From positions 1 to 34,977 of the forward strand of contig NZ_SIJK02000053.1 of assembly GCF_004762035.2 (NCBI RefSeq): 34,977 nucleotides of DNA, written 5' to 3'. The notes under the pieces are model-generated. The model did not search any database. It worked only from the letters and a program-made list of their open reading frames with translations, and was not told where the DNA came from. The stretch comes from Candidatus Chloroploca mongolica (GTDB lineage: Bacteria > Chloroflexota > Chloroflexia > Chloroflexales > Chloroflexaceae). The position numbers and the translations under genes were made by a program. Shown piece by piece: positions 17,001 through 24,693 of this stretch (positions are counted from its first letter, which is position 1; each line of letters opens with the position of its first letter).

Positions 17001-18099
17001 CAACCTGACCGAGAGTGCCGCGCTCGCGTGGTCGGCCTTCCGCGATGACAACCTGAACGGAGTCTGGGACGACAACGAACCATCCGTACCTGGTGTCCGG
17101 GTCGGCAGCGATACGACCGGTCTGATCACCGGTCTCGCCAACGGGCTCCAGACCCTGGATGTCGTAGCGCCGACCGGGTATCTGCCAGTGCAGGGCAACA
17201 GGGCCTCGATCTGGCTGAATGGCGCCGATGCAACGCTGCCGCCGCTGCCCTTCCGCTTTGCCGGAGGCTTGCAGGGGCACGTTTTTGCCGATGAAGACGG
17301 CGACACCTGGCTCCGCGAGGGCGAATCCGGCGTCGTCGGGGTGGTGCTTGCCCTGACTGGCCCCACGACAGCCACGGTTGTCAGCGATGCACAGGGCCGC
17401 TTCAGCCTCCCCACGCTTCCCGACGGAACCTACACCGTCACCGTTACGCCTCCGGCCACGTATGCCGCCGTCCCACCCCAGACGCTCACCCTCGAAGACG
17501 GTGGCGGGCTAAGCATCGCTCTCCGCCCCTTGGCGCAACTCTCGGGGGCCGTCTACGACGACTGGGACAACGACGGCCAGCGTGGTGCCGACGAGCCGCT
17601 GGTCACCACACCGATCACCGTGACCGTCAACGGCATAGGGGCGCAGCGCACAGCACTCGGCATGTTCCGTTTCTGGGAGGTGCCTGACGGAGCGTACACC
17701 GTCACCCCCTGGTGGCGGGCCGTCGATCCAGGCGCGGCCAACCCCACAACAACCAGCGCCATCGGCCTCCCTGCCGTCCCGGCGGGCATCGTCCGCGGCA
17801 CCGCCTGGCTCGACAGCAACGGCGACGGTCTGCGCCAACCCTGGGAAGCGCCGCTCGCTGGCGTACCCATCGTGCTCGGTGAACAAACGACTGTCACCGA
17901 TCACGACGGGCGCTATCTGTTGGGAGAAATCCGCCCAGGTACCTACCCACTTGCCGCGAACCTCCCGCAGGGGCTTGCGGTAAGCCTGGAACCGATCACG
18001 ATCAGTGACACACGTGGGCTTGCCATTGGCCTCGCCGCCACGCCAGCGCAACCGGGCGAACGGTATCGCATCTTCTTGCCAACCCTCGCAGCCCGGTAA
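11026..18099 (+). CDS. Giant secreted protein: beta-helix, PKD and about 14 SdrD/CnaB-like modules
   Basis: I start this 2,357-residue protein at the ATG 11026 because AGGAG lies 8 nt upstream and a clear signal peptide follows (hydrophobic core about 14-28, cleavage likely near VRAEP). Residues about 45-700 form a right-handed beta-helix opened by the SLRQAILDAN segment, with repeated IGTxxDGxxDxLExNxISGN coils. A PKD domain follows (about 721-803, with VSYVWHLGDG and GVYTATVTA). From about 806 to the end come some 14 SdrD_B/CnaB-like modules of the type GxVWxDxDxDGxxxxGE..LxGVxV, many with an acidic DxDxDG loop that probably binds calcium. The tail reads YRIFLPTLAAR, like the RCC1 protein. 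There is no LPXTG motif. A cell-surface stalk or adhesin is likely by architecture; the ligand is unknown. Confidence 0.9.
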   Translation: MRWLVGGMFPRMRYVASVMLLLSGLLLAGNAGTLVRAEPLLPTSTLVVTTTADSGPGSLRQAILDANANPGADTITFAIGASGSQQTIQPTTALPTITGPVTIDGWSQGGSSYTGPPLIELNGALAGPQAVGLTLTGGGSVVRGLVINGFAIGGFAGGIRLQTGGGNWIYGNYIGINFAGDTRVANTRGIWIDGGSSNNRIGTNADGVNDVAERNVISANVEQNIWIYQPATVGNLIMGNYIGLNASGTAAVGTNNQTVAAAGILVQEASYTVIGTDGDGQGDALEGNVISGSILNINLTGTSNLNESHHNRISGNLIGTNASGTASVGIQAEGVRVYVAYDNLIGTDGDGVSDELEGNVISGNIDFGVMLQQTGSRNTVVAGNKIGTDITGMLSLRNGYGSSPRAGILLGGYGNRIGTNSDGVSDDLERNLISGNTNVSTYAIYFNNLPNPDAPPTIIAGNWMGVDATGLAALPNNVGIGSTSYAPTIIRDNVISGHTIEGISTHSSNMRITGNRIGVGADGVTPLGNGQHGLFLSGNDNVIGGTEPGEANIIAHNGTISAFYSGVRVGNTGLRNAIRGNRIYANSQLGIDLRWPDGVNINDDDDLDTGGNNLQNYPVITFAQGYANGTTVLRGTLNSNANITFTLDFYYSTEADPSGYGEGEFYLGAASVSTDAEGDAEFDVTLPTTIPPNQFVSATATHADGSTSEFSLALPAGGVLDPPIVGLNAAHTTSGYANDPVTFAASISAGTGVSYVWHLGDGNLAAGPLLEHSYAAPGVYTATVTASNNSSSAQAHTVVTLVEAPNINGRVWQDLDLDGILGLGEGGMAGVTVTAVGSTGSIEAITDADGRYQIFIPEPGLYTVSASAANMSPTTATDLAIPMGDQGGTVVNFGLHETPPAGFGIIAGRTWVDLDGSGFPEPDEEPLAGLQLDFYGFQFPQQTMTTDADGLFRLILPHERSYVLQMYAPGFFPPERRLGGFNIWLDQDDPLLNYHAPFNRGGTVSGRVTTTGGAGIPNASLNIGQPFAVTTTNANGDYAFLNQEPSASKGLGINPPFPYVLGSSSGFRVFPLPPNSFVTENWLAERIGRLTVHTQQTIGSQTLPAGFIFFRLQGNGVDQTLVTGVNGQAWADLDAGTYTLTVLPEYLPPETIVAPTSRTVVVANNTFANTTFTVTPAQALAVGCEVAGQGFPCTVEIYDADGNLVATVDLTSANPATVITDLPPGSYEVVVIPAEPGWPESSSVVTLDGETHAEVDYPFNPTNLQTISGYAYWDRCYPLGVRGNTDYCTETNIPSNNDLTVTLANATGTVISTTVTTVGTGWNTGYYAFSNLPVGNYRVTINFPGGFVPQTAASAWRNLTGFGSPEMLNFGYTRTENRSLTGYAFYDVNNNGSYDVGIDDPYAGAAITVTSLTDTPISTHTTASDGSFTVLSITSGEYRVTLSTPDLQLTRIAVVPASGGIPWVQFPLPPNDARPRAIVFLDSNHDGQLNPGEQRLGGVDVALTNQPCGGLAAPIDTRTTNTDGLVLFTNPLAAQMRTLAAAPGSPPGCVKIVTSTLPADVAPANLNGATMPRNSGVPVMLPVYAQGTLLVQVFWDIDGDGTHDSNEPLLGSGSATVGGQTRSVSENGATFVLATGNYSLNVVAPAGYTFSAAQPLNVVVGAGVTTRKVAVRVAGGISGAVIGPEGAMAGTTVRLTNVATNQTYETVAATGCVGWCSDAFYQFTNLPTGQYRLSIPTLPPGHLLASEPVVNYAAAGQSIQQNLLLNPLGYLSGLVYLDANLNAQRDVGEATATGYVVTLLNDGGLPVQTAVPDANGAYLFTNVQAGVRYLVTVDLYVSQAASASDSLTEAPGWFLPGTQPVQANIGIYQGGGEHNYNTVYGRITANGAGVAGVRIGYYQWVPDGGCQQSNPAWQGLETTSDINGAYKLLTNMLPGNGLAYCIAARQLSGYQQSTFQATGTNFSYQTTGGAIIWHPGYWQRDLTLVPAAAQPRNLTESAALAWSAFRDDNLNGVWDDNEPSVPGVRVGSDTTGLITGLANGLQTLDVVAPTGYLPVQGNRASIWLNGADATLPPLPFRFAGGLQGHVFADEDGDTWLREGESGVVGVVLALTGPTTATVVSDAQGRFSLPTLPDGTYTVTVTPPATYAAVPPQTLTLEDGGGLSIALRPLAQLSGAVYDDWDNDGQRGADEPLVTTPITVTVNGIGAQRTALGMFRFWEVPDGAYTVTPWWRAVDPGAANPTTTSAIGLPAVPAGIVRGTAWLDSNGDGLRQPWEAPLAGVPIVLGEQTTVTDHDGRYLLGEIRPGTYPLAANLPQGLAVSLEPITISDTRGLAIGLAATPAQPGERYRIFLPTLAAR

Positions 18100-18147
18100 G
18101 CATCTCGTTGCCGCAGCATCTCAGGCTCTGCGTTCTGAACCCAATAT

Positions 18148-18233
18148 CTTGCCAAGAAGGCGGTTGTTTTGACGCAAAGGCGCAAAGGCGCAACGTTTTT
18201 CGCGTAGGTGAGCACCCCTTCGCGCCTTCGCGT
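18148..18233. repeat. GACGCAAAGGCGC repeat, copy 2 (degenerate)
   Basis: TTTTGACGCAAAGGCGC begins at 18167 and pairs loosely with GCGCCTTCGCGT at 18222-18233. The left flank CTTGCC..GGCGGTT resembles copy 1. It separates the convergent giant and amidase genes, where it could help end both transcripts. Confidence 0.65.
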
Positions 18234-18237
18234 GAGC

Positions 18238-19845
18238 TTATGTGAAACTTATTAGCCCTGAACCCGGTTCCCATCGCACATAGCCCAGGCTTTGTTCGAC
18301 CACATAGGCGGCGCGGAGCAGGGTTGCTTCACGCCAGGGGTGGGCAACAAGCTGGACGCTGAGCGGCAAGTCGTCACTGCCAAACCCGGTTGGTTGGGTG
18401 AGGGCGGGCCATCCGAGACAGTTGAAGGGGATCGCCAGGCCATTGGTTGCCGGTACGCCACGTTCTGGGATTGGCCCTGGATGGATCGGCCCAAGCAACA
18501 GATCAAGGTCGGCGGTGCGCGCACTGATCGCCCGGCGCAAGAAAGCCCGCGCCTGCTGCGCACGCACAAAAGAGTCTGCTTCATAGGCAAAGGCCGAGAG
18601 GATGCGCTGGCGCATAAATTCGCCATAGTCACCGAGTCGCGTCTGCAACCAGGGCATATGAAACGAGGCCGCTTCCATGGCGAGCAGCGCACTGCCAATC
18701 ACCCGTAGCCCATCGAGTTCAGGCATATCCATCGCGATGACGGTCGCGCCGGCGGCTTCAAGGGCCTCGGCGGCCTGACGTACGGCATCGAACTGCTCGA
18801 CCCCGGCCATCGGCAAGCCACTGCCATCACTGATCATCATACCAATCCGCAGGCCACGTACCCCTGCCCCAAGCTCGCCTGTGACATACGGAGGTGCCGC
18901 TCGCAACGTGCGCCCATCGCGTAGATCAGGCCCGGCCAGCACCTCTAACATTGCTGCGGCATCAGCGACGGTGCGCGCCAATGGCCCAAGATGATCAAGC
19001 GACCACGAGAGCGTCACGGCACCCGCCAGGCTGGTGCGTCCCCAGGTGGGTTTGAGTCCGACCAGGCCACAGAAAGCTGCCGGAATACGGATCGAGCAAC
19101 CCGTGTCGGTTCCCAGGGCAGCATAGGTCATGCCTGTCGCCGTTGCCGCCGCCGAGCCACTACTCGATCCGCCGGTATCACGGGTCGGGTCAAACGGGTT
19201 GGCGGTTGACCCATAGTGGGCATTGTTCGAGCCAGGTGAATAGGCGAACTCGGACATACGGGTGCGCGCCACCAGAACCGCCCCGGCGTCACGCAGGCGT
19301 GCGACCGCCGTCGCATCCTCAGTTGCCACGTGCCCGGCGCAAATCAATGAACCAGCCGCCGTCGGCAAGCCGGCCATATCCAGAAGATCTTTGATCCCCA
19401 GGGGGATGCCGTGCAGCCAGCCACGATCATGACCTGCCGCCAGTTCCGTTTCAGCCCGTTGGGCCGCCTCATAGGCTTGTTCAGCCAGCACCATTTGTAC
19501 CGCATTCAACGCTGGATCATACGCCGTAATGCGGGCCAGCGCCTCTTCGAGCAGCGCCGTTGGGGTCGTTGCCCCGCTGCGGATCTGCGTGGCGACGCCA
19601 AGGAGACTATCAACGGAACCATCCAGGGGTAAAGGCGCTGCCGCAACAACCTCAGATGGAACAGGCAAACTCTGGGCATCCAGGTAATCTGGAACGGTCG
19701 CCGCAGGCACCTCAGCAACAATGCGCGCAAAATCGGCCAGCCGACTCAAGAACCCCTTCGCCGCAATCCCCTCAAGATCCTCATCACTCGCCGCAATGCC
19801 CGCAGCGTGCAAACGATGGCGTAACCGATCATCAAGTGTGGTCAT
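18238..19845 (-). CDS. Amidase-signature family hydrolase
   Basis: The 535-residue protein belongs to the amidase signature family, which hydrolyses or transfers amides with a Ser-cisSer-Lys triad. The lysine is K152 in [11 protein letters not shown], the cis-serine lies in GGSSSGS (226-231), and the nucleophile is S251 in [10 protein letters not shown], where the usual DTGGS has cysteine for the second glycine. The core continues through [13 protein letters not shown] start at the ATG 19843-19845 because GAGGA precedes it; 14 further in-frame codons upstream overlap the glycosyltransferase end. It could be mistaken for GatA, but no gatB or gatC is nearby and it follows a glycosyltransferase by 38 bp, so a free amidase is more likely. 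The substrate is unknown. Confidence 0.85.
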   Translation of the reverse strand: MTTLDDRLRHRLHAAGIAASDEDLEGIAAKGFLSRLADFARIVAEVPAATVPDYLDAQSLPVPSEVVAAAPLPLDGSVDSLLGVATQIRSGATTPTALLEEALARITAYDPALNAVQMVLAEQAYEAAQRAETELAAGHDRGWLHGIPLGIKDLLDMAGLPTAAGSLICAGHVATEDATAVARLRDAGAVLVARTRMSEFAYSPGSNNAHYGSTANPFDPTRDTGGSSSGSAAATATGMTYAALGTDTGCSIRIPAAFCGLVGLKPTWGRTSLAGAVTLSWSLDHLGPLARTVADAAAMLEVLAGPDLRDGRTLRAAPPYVTGELGAGVRGLRIGMMISDGSGLPMAGVEQFDAVRQAAEALEAAGATVIAMDMPELDGLRVIGSALLAMEAASFHMPWLQTRLGDYGEFMRQRILSAFAYEADSFVRAQQARAFLRRAISARTADLDLLLGPIHPGPIPERGVPATNGLAIPFNCLGWPALTQPTGFGSDDLPLSVQLVAHPWREATLLRAAYVVEQSLGYVRWEPGSGLISFT

Positions 19846-19883
19846 GACTTTGTCCTCGTCGTACCTTCGAGGGCAAGATGCCC

Positions 19884-20996
19884 TCATCGCCTGATCGCCT
19901 CGGCATAGATCGTTTCGATCCGATCGAGCATCGTGACCAGGCTAAACTCGCTTGCGGCGCGGAGGCGTCCGGCGTTGCCGTAGGCCTGCGCAAGGGCGGG
20001 GTTGGTTAGCAAGAGGCGTAACGCACGCGCCAGGGCTTGCGCATCGCCCGGCGGCACAACAATGCCCGTTGTCCCGTGCTTGGTCACGTAACTCGTCCCG
20101 GTACCGAGTTCCGTGCAGACTATCGGGAGACCTGCCGCCTGGGCTTCGACCTGGACAAGACCAAAGGACTCACTTCGTTCAAGCGAGGGCAGGACAAAAA
20201 CGGTTGCCGCGTGGTAAAACGCACGCAGATGCTCGTCATCCTGAGCACCGACAAAATGCACGCGTTCGGCGACCCCGATCTGCCTTGCCAGATCGATCAA
20301 ATCGGCCCGGCGCACCGTCGCATCAGCGCCGACAAAGATCGCCTGGCCTGGCACTTCAGCCATCGCCCGCACCAGCACCTCGGCCCCTTTATAGTAGCGC
20401 AACCGGCCAACAAAGAGCACGAGCGGGCCTGGGTAGCGGGCCTGGAGCGCGGCGACCAAGCGTTGATCAGCCTGACCAAAGCGTTCGAGAGGTAACCCAT
20501 ACGGCACGACGCGGCAGTGTGTAGCGATCGGTGCTACCCATGGCGATGAGTGCATATACGCTGGGCTACCAACCACAATGCTGGCAGCGGTGCGCAATGT
20601 GCGACGCACCAATGGTGCTACCACCAGTTTCAAGCGGCGCTGGCGGATAATATCGCTATGATAAGTTACCACAAATGGTATACGCCGCCCGGCCAGCAGA
20701 ATCGCCAGATCGCCAGGAGGATAGGGATGGTGCAGATGGATCAGATCGGGGCGCAGGCGGGCCAGTTGCTGTGGAAGGCCAGGACTCAGGGGGGTCGACG
20801 CGACCGTCGCCAGACGCCCAACGGCAATGATGCGCACGCCTCGCTCTTCATACGAGCGTGAGCGCAACCCGGGTGCGCTGACGAGTACCGTCACCTGATG
20901 ACCACGCGCCACGAGTCCCTCGGCGAGCAGGGCCAGATGATGCTCGATCCCCCCGGTGACCGGGGGGTAATCCTTGTAGATCTGCACAACATGCAT
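19884..20996 (-). CDS. GT4-family glycosyltransferase
   Basis: A 370-residue GT-B glycosyltransferase. The N-terminus reads YPPVTGGIEHHLALLAEGL, the GG loop that contacts the donor phosphate in GT4 enzymes; LIHLHHPYPP and FVVTYHSDI follow. The donor domain shows LFVGRLRYYKG, VHFVGAQDD and the E-x7-E segment SLERSESFGLVQVEAQA followed by GLPIVCTE. It is probably a mannosyl- or glucosyltransferase of phosphoinositide or surface-glycan type; the acceptor cannot be read. No signal peptide or membrane segment is visible, so it would act at the cytoplasmic face. It starts 21 bp after the response regulator stop and ends 38 bp before the amidase start, suggesting one transcript of three genes. Confidence 0.88.
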   Translation of the reverse strand: MHVVQIYKDYPPVTGGIEHHLALLAEGLVARGHQVTVLVSAPGLRSRSYEERGVRIIAVGRLATVASTPLSPGLPQQLARLRPDLIHLHHPYPPGDLAILLAGRRIPFVVTYHSDIIRQRRLKLVVAPLVRRTLRTAASIVVGSPAYMHSSPWVAPIATHCRVVPYGLPLERFGQADQRLVAALQARYPGPLVLFVGRLRYYKGAEVLVRAMAEVPGQAIFVGADATVRRADLIDLARQIGVAERVHFVGAQDDEHLRAFYHAATVFVLPSLERSESFGLVQVEAQAAGLPIVCTELGTGTSYVTKHGTTGIVVPPGDAQALARALRLLLTNPALAQAYGNAGRLRAASEFSLVTMLDRIETIYAEAIRR

Positions 20997-21017
20997 AGCC
21001 GAGCTTTCCCCGCAGGG

Positions 21018-21386
21018 TTACGGCTGACGGGCAAAATAGGCTTTGACGCGCCGATCAAGATCCTCAAAATCAATCGGCTTGGTCATATACTCGTTGACCC
21101 CGCTCTGCAGGGCCTGCTTTTCGGTATCCCGTGAGCCAAACGCGGTGACCATGATAATATAGGCGTCGGAACCCTGGTTGCGTAGCGTTCGGGTTAGCTC
21201 AATGCCACCCATGCGCGGCATATTCATATCGGTGATAATCACATCGCAGGGGTGGCTTGACAGTATCTCCAGCGCGGTGATACCATCTTCGGCCTCAAGC
21301 ACTGTGAAGTTGCTATTCACGAGCAGAAAACGATAGAGCCGACGAGTTGCTGGCTCGTCTTCTACAACCATCACCGTATTCGTCAC
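21018..21386 (-). CDS. Stand-alone receiver-domain response regulator
   Basis: A 122-residue single receiver domain of the CheY fold with acidic residues E9-D10, the phospho-acceptor D53 in IITDMNMPRMGG, the switch threonine in VTAFG and KP in TKPIDF. There is no output domain, so it would signal by binding a partner. I start at the GTG 21384-21386 (VTNTVMVVEDE), preceded by GAGG; the longer frame reads antisense through the terminator hairpin of the TPR gene and is not credible. It has its own extended -10 promoter and is cut off from the chemosensory operon by that hairpin, while a glycosyltransferase and an amidase follow closely. It may be a phosphate target of the neighbouring CheA, but this is inference. 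Confidence 0.85.
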   Translation of the reverse strand: MTNTVMVVEDEPATRRLYRFLLVNSNFTVLEAEDGITALEILSSHPCDVIITDMNMPRMGGIELTRTLRNQGSDAYIIMVTAFGSRDTEKQALQSGVNEYMTKPIDFEDLDRRVKAYFARQP

Positions 21387-21423
21387 ATCAGCCTCGCTCT
21401 TGTCCCAGTTGATCCTGTTGCAA

Positions 21424-21432
21424 ACTATACCA
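21424..21432 (-). promoter_or_regulatory. Extended -10 promoter of the response regulator unit
   Basis: On the minus strand, TGGTATAGT matches the TGnTATAAT extended -10 form, with about 30 nt to the GTG start. No good -35 is seen. Confidence 0.5.
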
Positions 21433-21502
21433 TATTCCTGCCAATCAGGATGCAGAAATGTACTATTCTCTGTAGCAAAGCTAACGAGTTTCGAAAAGCG
21501 TG

Positions 21503-21541
21503 TGTGTGTGTGCTCGCGGCGTAGACGCGAGCACACACACA
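21503..21541 (-). terminator. 16-bp hairpin ending the chemosensory operon
   Basis: Arms 21503-21518 and 21526-21541 (TG repeats plus CTCGCG) pair perfectly around a 7-nt loop, 6 nt past the TPR gene stop. In the transcript GCTTTTCG follows. Confidence 0.7.
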
Positions 21542-21547
21542 GCACCT

Positions 21548-23119
21548 TCACCCATGATTGTGGAGCATGCCCATTTTGTGGCGCATCATCGCAAGCGGCG
21601 TAACAGGTGAATCCTGTCCATGAATAAGGGCATCATACCGATGCAGATAGGCTTTCCCCAGGGACGTATTACCAATCTGAAGATAACAAGCCCCCAGATA
21701 ATAGAGCGCCTGGGCGTGATGAGGGTTGCGCCGCAAGACTTTTTCGAAAAAAGGGATCGCACGATTGGGTTCGGTCAGTTCCTTATGGCAGATCCCAAGG
21801 ATAAAGTTCGTTTCAAGATCGTCGGGCCAGTGCGCCAGCACTTGCTGAAATTCCCGCACCGCCAGATCGTAGTAGCCACGTCGTACATACAGATAGCCCA
21901 GGTCATAGCGCAGCGATTGGGCCTCGGGGGCCAGGTTGACGGCCTTCCGCCACGCCGCGAGCGCCCAACTTTCACGACCGAGCAGGTTATACATAAAACC
22001 GAGCAGATAGTGCGCCTGCGGATCATTGGGCAACAACTGCACCGCTCGTTCAAAGGCCCGCACGGCTTGCAGAGGCAGATTCATATCGTAGAGGAGTTTG
22101 CCCATCTGCAGAAAGAGTGGCCCCTCACTTGGATTGAGCCGGGCACATGCAAAGAGGATTTCATACGCCTCGCGGGTCTTCTGTTGAAGGCGCAAGATCG
22201 CACTCATCCGCATGCGTGCTGCCACAAAACGACTATCTTCGGCTGGCACGGTGCGATAGTGTTCCAGGGCCTCTTCCCAGCGGTGCTGACGGGCCAGCAG
22301 ATTCCCAAGCCGATAGTGGGCCAGATACTCATCAGGCCGCCATTGCAGCAACGCCCCATAGATACGTTCGGCCTCTTCTTCATACCGTTGGTGTTTCAAG
22401 GCATCGCTCAGGCGATAGTACCATGCAATCACCTCTTCGTCACTGCGCACCACGGGCTCTCTCGTTTCGGCTTCAGGATCAGGGGGGACAAACGTTGGTT
22501 CGATGCGTCGTGCTTCTTGAAAATAGCGCTGGGCAAGTTCGTATGCACCACGGCTCTGATGCATCCGGCCCATATGGTAGCGGGGTTCGGCGGCATTGGG
22601 GCGAAGTCCACAGGCACGACTATAATGGATATAGGCGCGCCCCGCATCGTCAGCTTGCTGATAGCAGCGCGCCAGCGCAAAATGGGCTTCGTAGAGTTGC
22701 GGATTAGCTTCAAGGGCAGCGCGAAACGCACCAATGGCTGCTTCAAGTTCCTTGAGAACCGTAAAAGCCACCCCCAGGTTGTAGTGTCCTTCGGCGAGGT
22801 GCGGATCGCTTTCCGTCGCTTCGTGGTATTCGCGTAGTGCGGCGGCCCAGTCGTGCTGAAACGCAAGTGCATTGCCAATGTACACATAGATAATGGCGCG
22901 TTCCTGGACAAAGGCTTGCGCTTGTTCCTCACCATCAACATAGACCGCAATCAGGGCCGCTTTGAAATGTTCAATCGCATCATGGTACGCCGCCCGCAAA
23001 TAGGCGCGGAGCCCCTGGCTATACGCCGTCCCCAGCCGTGTTCCGGCCATTAAACGCTCACTCCCGCTATACATCCCTGGATCGAGCGGCATCAATTGCA
23101 ATTGTTCACTGGCCGACAT
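21548..23119 (-). CDS. TPR-repeat protein of the chemosensory operon
   Basis: About 523 residues from the ATG at 23119 (MSASEQLQL), chosen because GGAG lies 8 nt before it; an ATG four codons upstream and a GTG at 23143 are also possible. It is nearly all tetratricopeptide repeats, at least ten units of 34 residues with the W/L-G-Y-A-F-A-P pattern, for example EGHYNLGVAFTVLKELEAAI and AHYLLGFMYNLLGRESWALA. TPR solenoids hold protein partners; no enzymatic motif is seen, nor a signal peptide. It begins about 32 bp after cheR, which itself ends in TPRs, and it is the last gene before the operon hairpin. A role as a scaffold that places the array or connects it to output machinery is inferred. 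Confidence 0.85.
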   Translation of the reverse strand: MSASEQLQLMPLDPGMYSGSERLMAGTRLGTAYSQGLRAYLRAAYHDAIEHFKAALIAVYVDGEEQAQAFVQERAIIYVYIGNALAFQHDWAAALREYHEATESDPHLAEGHYNLGVAFTVLKELEAAIGAFRAALEANPQLYEAHFALARCYQQADDAGRAYIHYSRACGLRPNAAEPRYHMGRMHQSRGAYELAQRYFQEARRIEPTFVPPDPEAETREPVVRSDEEVIAWYYRLSDALKHQRYEEEAERIYGALLQWRPDEYLAHYRLGNLLARQHRWEEALEHYRTVPAEDSRFVAARMRMSAILRLQQKTREAYEILFACARLNPSEGPLFLQMGKLLYDMNLPLQAVRAFERAVQLLPNDPQAHYLLGFMYNLLGRESWALAAWRKAVNLAPEAQSLRYDLGYLYVRRGYYDLAVREFQQVLAHWPDDLETNFILGICHKELTEPNRAIPFFEKVLRRNPHHAQALYYLGACYLQIGNTSLGKAYLHRYDALIHGQDSPVTPLAMMRHKMGMLHNHG

Positions 23120-23151
23120 ATCTCGCTCCATCAGTCCTGGCACATCACTGC

Positions 23152-24693
23152 TTACAGGTTGTATTTGCGCTCAGGACGTAATCCTTCCATCGAACGCCGA
23201 CATGTCTCACTGAGCCACCGTGCCGCGACGCCATCAAGCAGTTTGTCGGGCGGATGGCGAGTTAACTGGCGTATACAGTTGCGATATTCGCGGAGGGCAT
23301 CATCGCGCCGTCCCAGTTGACGATAACACTCGGCAAGATGAAAGGCGAGCACGGGTGATTGATTATCAAGGTACCGCGCTCGTTCGAACTGAACCAGGGC
23401 CGCACTATGGCGATGCTGGCGCGCATAGATTAGCCCGATCAAGCAATAGGCTTCGGTCGTCAAGGGATTTAACTCAAGTGCGCGATGCGCCTCGGCCCCA
23501 GCCAGTTCAAAGTCGCCCCGGTTGGCATGCGCCCGGGCCATCAAGGCGAGGATCTGAGGTGCAGCGCTGCCGATCAGGGGCAAACTCTGCAAGCGGGCTA
23601 GCGCTTCTTCCGTCTGGCCTGTATCAAGCAAACCTTGGATCTGCTCAATGATGGCGCTGGTTGCACGATGATCGATGTGCGGCTGGCTCGGGCGTGAAGG
23701 GCGTCGCGTTGCGCGGGATAGTTCTGGCTGACACGCTGGCGCTAGAGCAGGCACCCCGCGTGACAGTGGGCCAGGATCGGTAGGCAAGGCTAGCGTGCGG
23801 CGATACCGTTGCTCGTCTATTTTTGCGGTGTCTTTGTAGTACACAAAAGAGTCACCCACTTCACGCCAGCGCAACTTGTTAAAAATGTTCCAGAGCGTCT
23901 CGGAAAAGCCAAGAAAGAGGAAGCCGCCATCATTGAGCGCATGGTAAAAACGTTCCATCAGGGAACGACAGGTATTGATTTGAAAATAGATCGTGACGTT
24001 TTGACAAAACAGGATATCGACGCCCTGCCCCTGGGCCGGAATCGGGTCGAGGAGATTGAACTGATCAAATTGAACGAGGCGTCGTACCCGCGAGGCAACC
24101 GTTAATTCAGCCCCGTGGGCGTCAAAATAGCGGACACGTTGTTGCGGGGTCAGGTTTGCCAGACTCCGCCCTTTATAGACCCCGGCTTTTGCCCGCGTGA
24201 GGGCGGCGCTACTCAGGTCAGTGGCCCAGATGCGAATGGGGCGGGGAAGTGGCTCGCCAAAAGTTTCGAGGACGGTAATCGCCAGTGAATAGGCTTCTTC
24301 GCCCGTCGCACAGCCGGCACTCCAGAGACGCAGGGGTTGACCGGGGGGCAGGCGTTGATGCAACTCGCGCAAGATGACCTCACGGAGCGCCTGCATATGC
24401 GGTTGGTTGCGAAAAAACTGTGTTTCGTGATTGAGCAATTCTTCCGTGAGGAGTTGGAGCTCTTGCTGATCAGGTTGATTGGTGAGTTGGTTCGTATAAC
24501 GCTCAGTCGACATGCCAAGCGCGCTACTCCGTTGTTGAATGGCTGCTTCCAGCGTTCTGGTGCGTGTATCATCCAGATAGAGACCATAGGCGGTCGCAAT
24601 CCTGTCCCGCAGCATCACAAGATCAGGTTGTTTAAGCAGTTCGTTTCGCGCCAGCGCCAGGTACATAGGTTCCACTCTCTTGCCAATAGTCAT
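23152..24693 (-). CDS. cheR: Chemoreceptor methyltransferase CheR with C-terminal TPRs
   Basis: CheR methylates glutamates of chemoreceptors using S-adenosylmethionine. The 513-residue protein has the N-terminal helical domain with NHETQFFRNQPH (about 88-99), the SAM-binding segment LWSAGCATGEEAYSLAI (about 123-139), IWATDLSSAAL, and the C-terminal FLFLGFSET of the catalytic domain. The usual FCRNVxIYF reads FCQNVTIYF here. After a proline- and arginine-rich linker (about 305-340) come about three TPR units (about 350-490), as in FrzF-type methyltransferases. The ATG overlaps the cheB stop as ATGA and is preceded by AGGA, so translation is coupled to cheB. TPRs suggest it is placed by partners rather than by a receptor pentapeptide, which the local receptor lacks. 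Confidence 0.92.
   Translation of the reverse strand: MTIGKRVEPMYLALARNELLKQPDLVMLRDRIATAYGLYLDDTRTRTLEAAIQQRSSALGMSTERYTNQLTNQPDQQELQLLTEELLNHETQFFRNQPHMQALREVILRELHQRLPPGQPLRLWSAGCATGEEAYSLAITVLETFGEPLPRPIRIWATDLSSAALTRAKAGVYKGRSLANLTPQQRVRYFDAHGAELTVASRVRRLVQFDQFNLLDPIPAQGQGVDILFCQNVTIYFQINTCRSLMERFYHALNDGGFLFLGFSETLWNIFNKLRWREVGDSFVYYKDTAKIDEQRYRRTLALPTDPGPLSRGVPALAPACQPELSRATRRPSRPSQPHIDHRATSAIIEQIQGLLDTGQTEEALARLQSLPLIGSAAPQILALMARAHANRGDFELAGAEAHRALELNPLTTEAYCLIGLIYARQHRHSAALVQFERARYLDNQSPVLAFHLAECYRQLGRRDDALREYRNCIRQLTRHPPDKLLDGVAARWLSETCRRSMEGLRPERKYNL

Noticed and set aside
15694-17280. Long antisense frame of 528 codons inside the giant gene
   Set aside because: Composition is that of the complement of a GC-rich repeat gene, no family is recognisable, and the plus frame is clearly coding.
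18238-19845. Amidase as GatA of the tRNA amidotransferase
   Set aside because: No gatB or gatC is nearby, and the context is a regulator and a glycosyltransferase. Not excluded by sequence alone.
21501-21541. TG-dinucleotide run as a phase-variable simple repeat
   Set aside because: It is only about five units long and is one arm of a perfect hairpin, so a terminator explains it better.
21387-21551. N-terminal extension of the response regulator
   Set aside because: It translates the antisense of the terminator hairpin; receiver homology starts at the GTG 21386.
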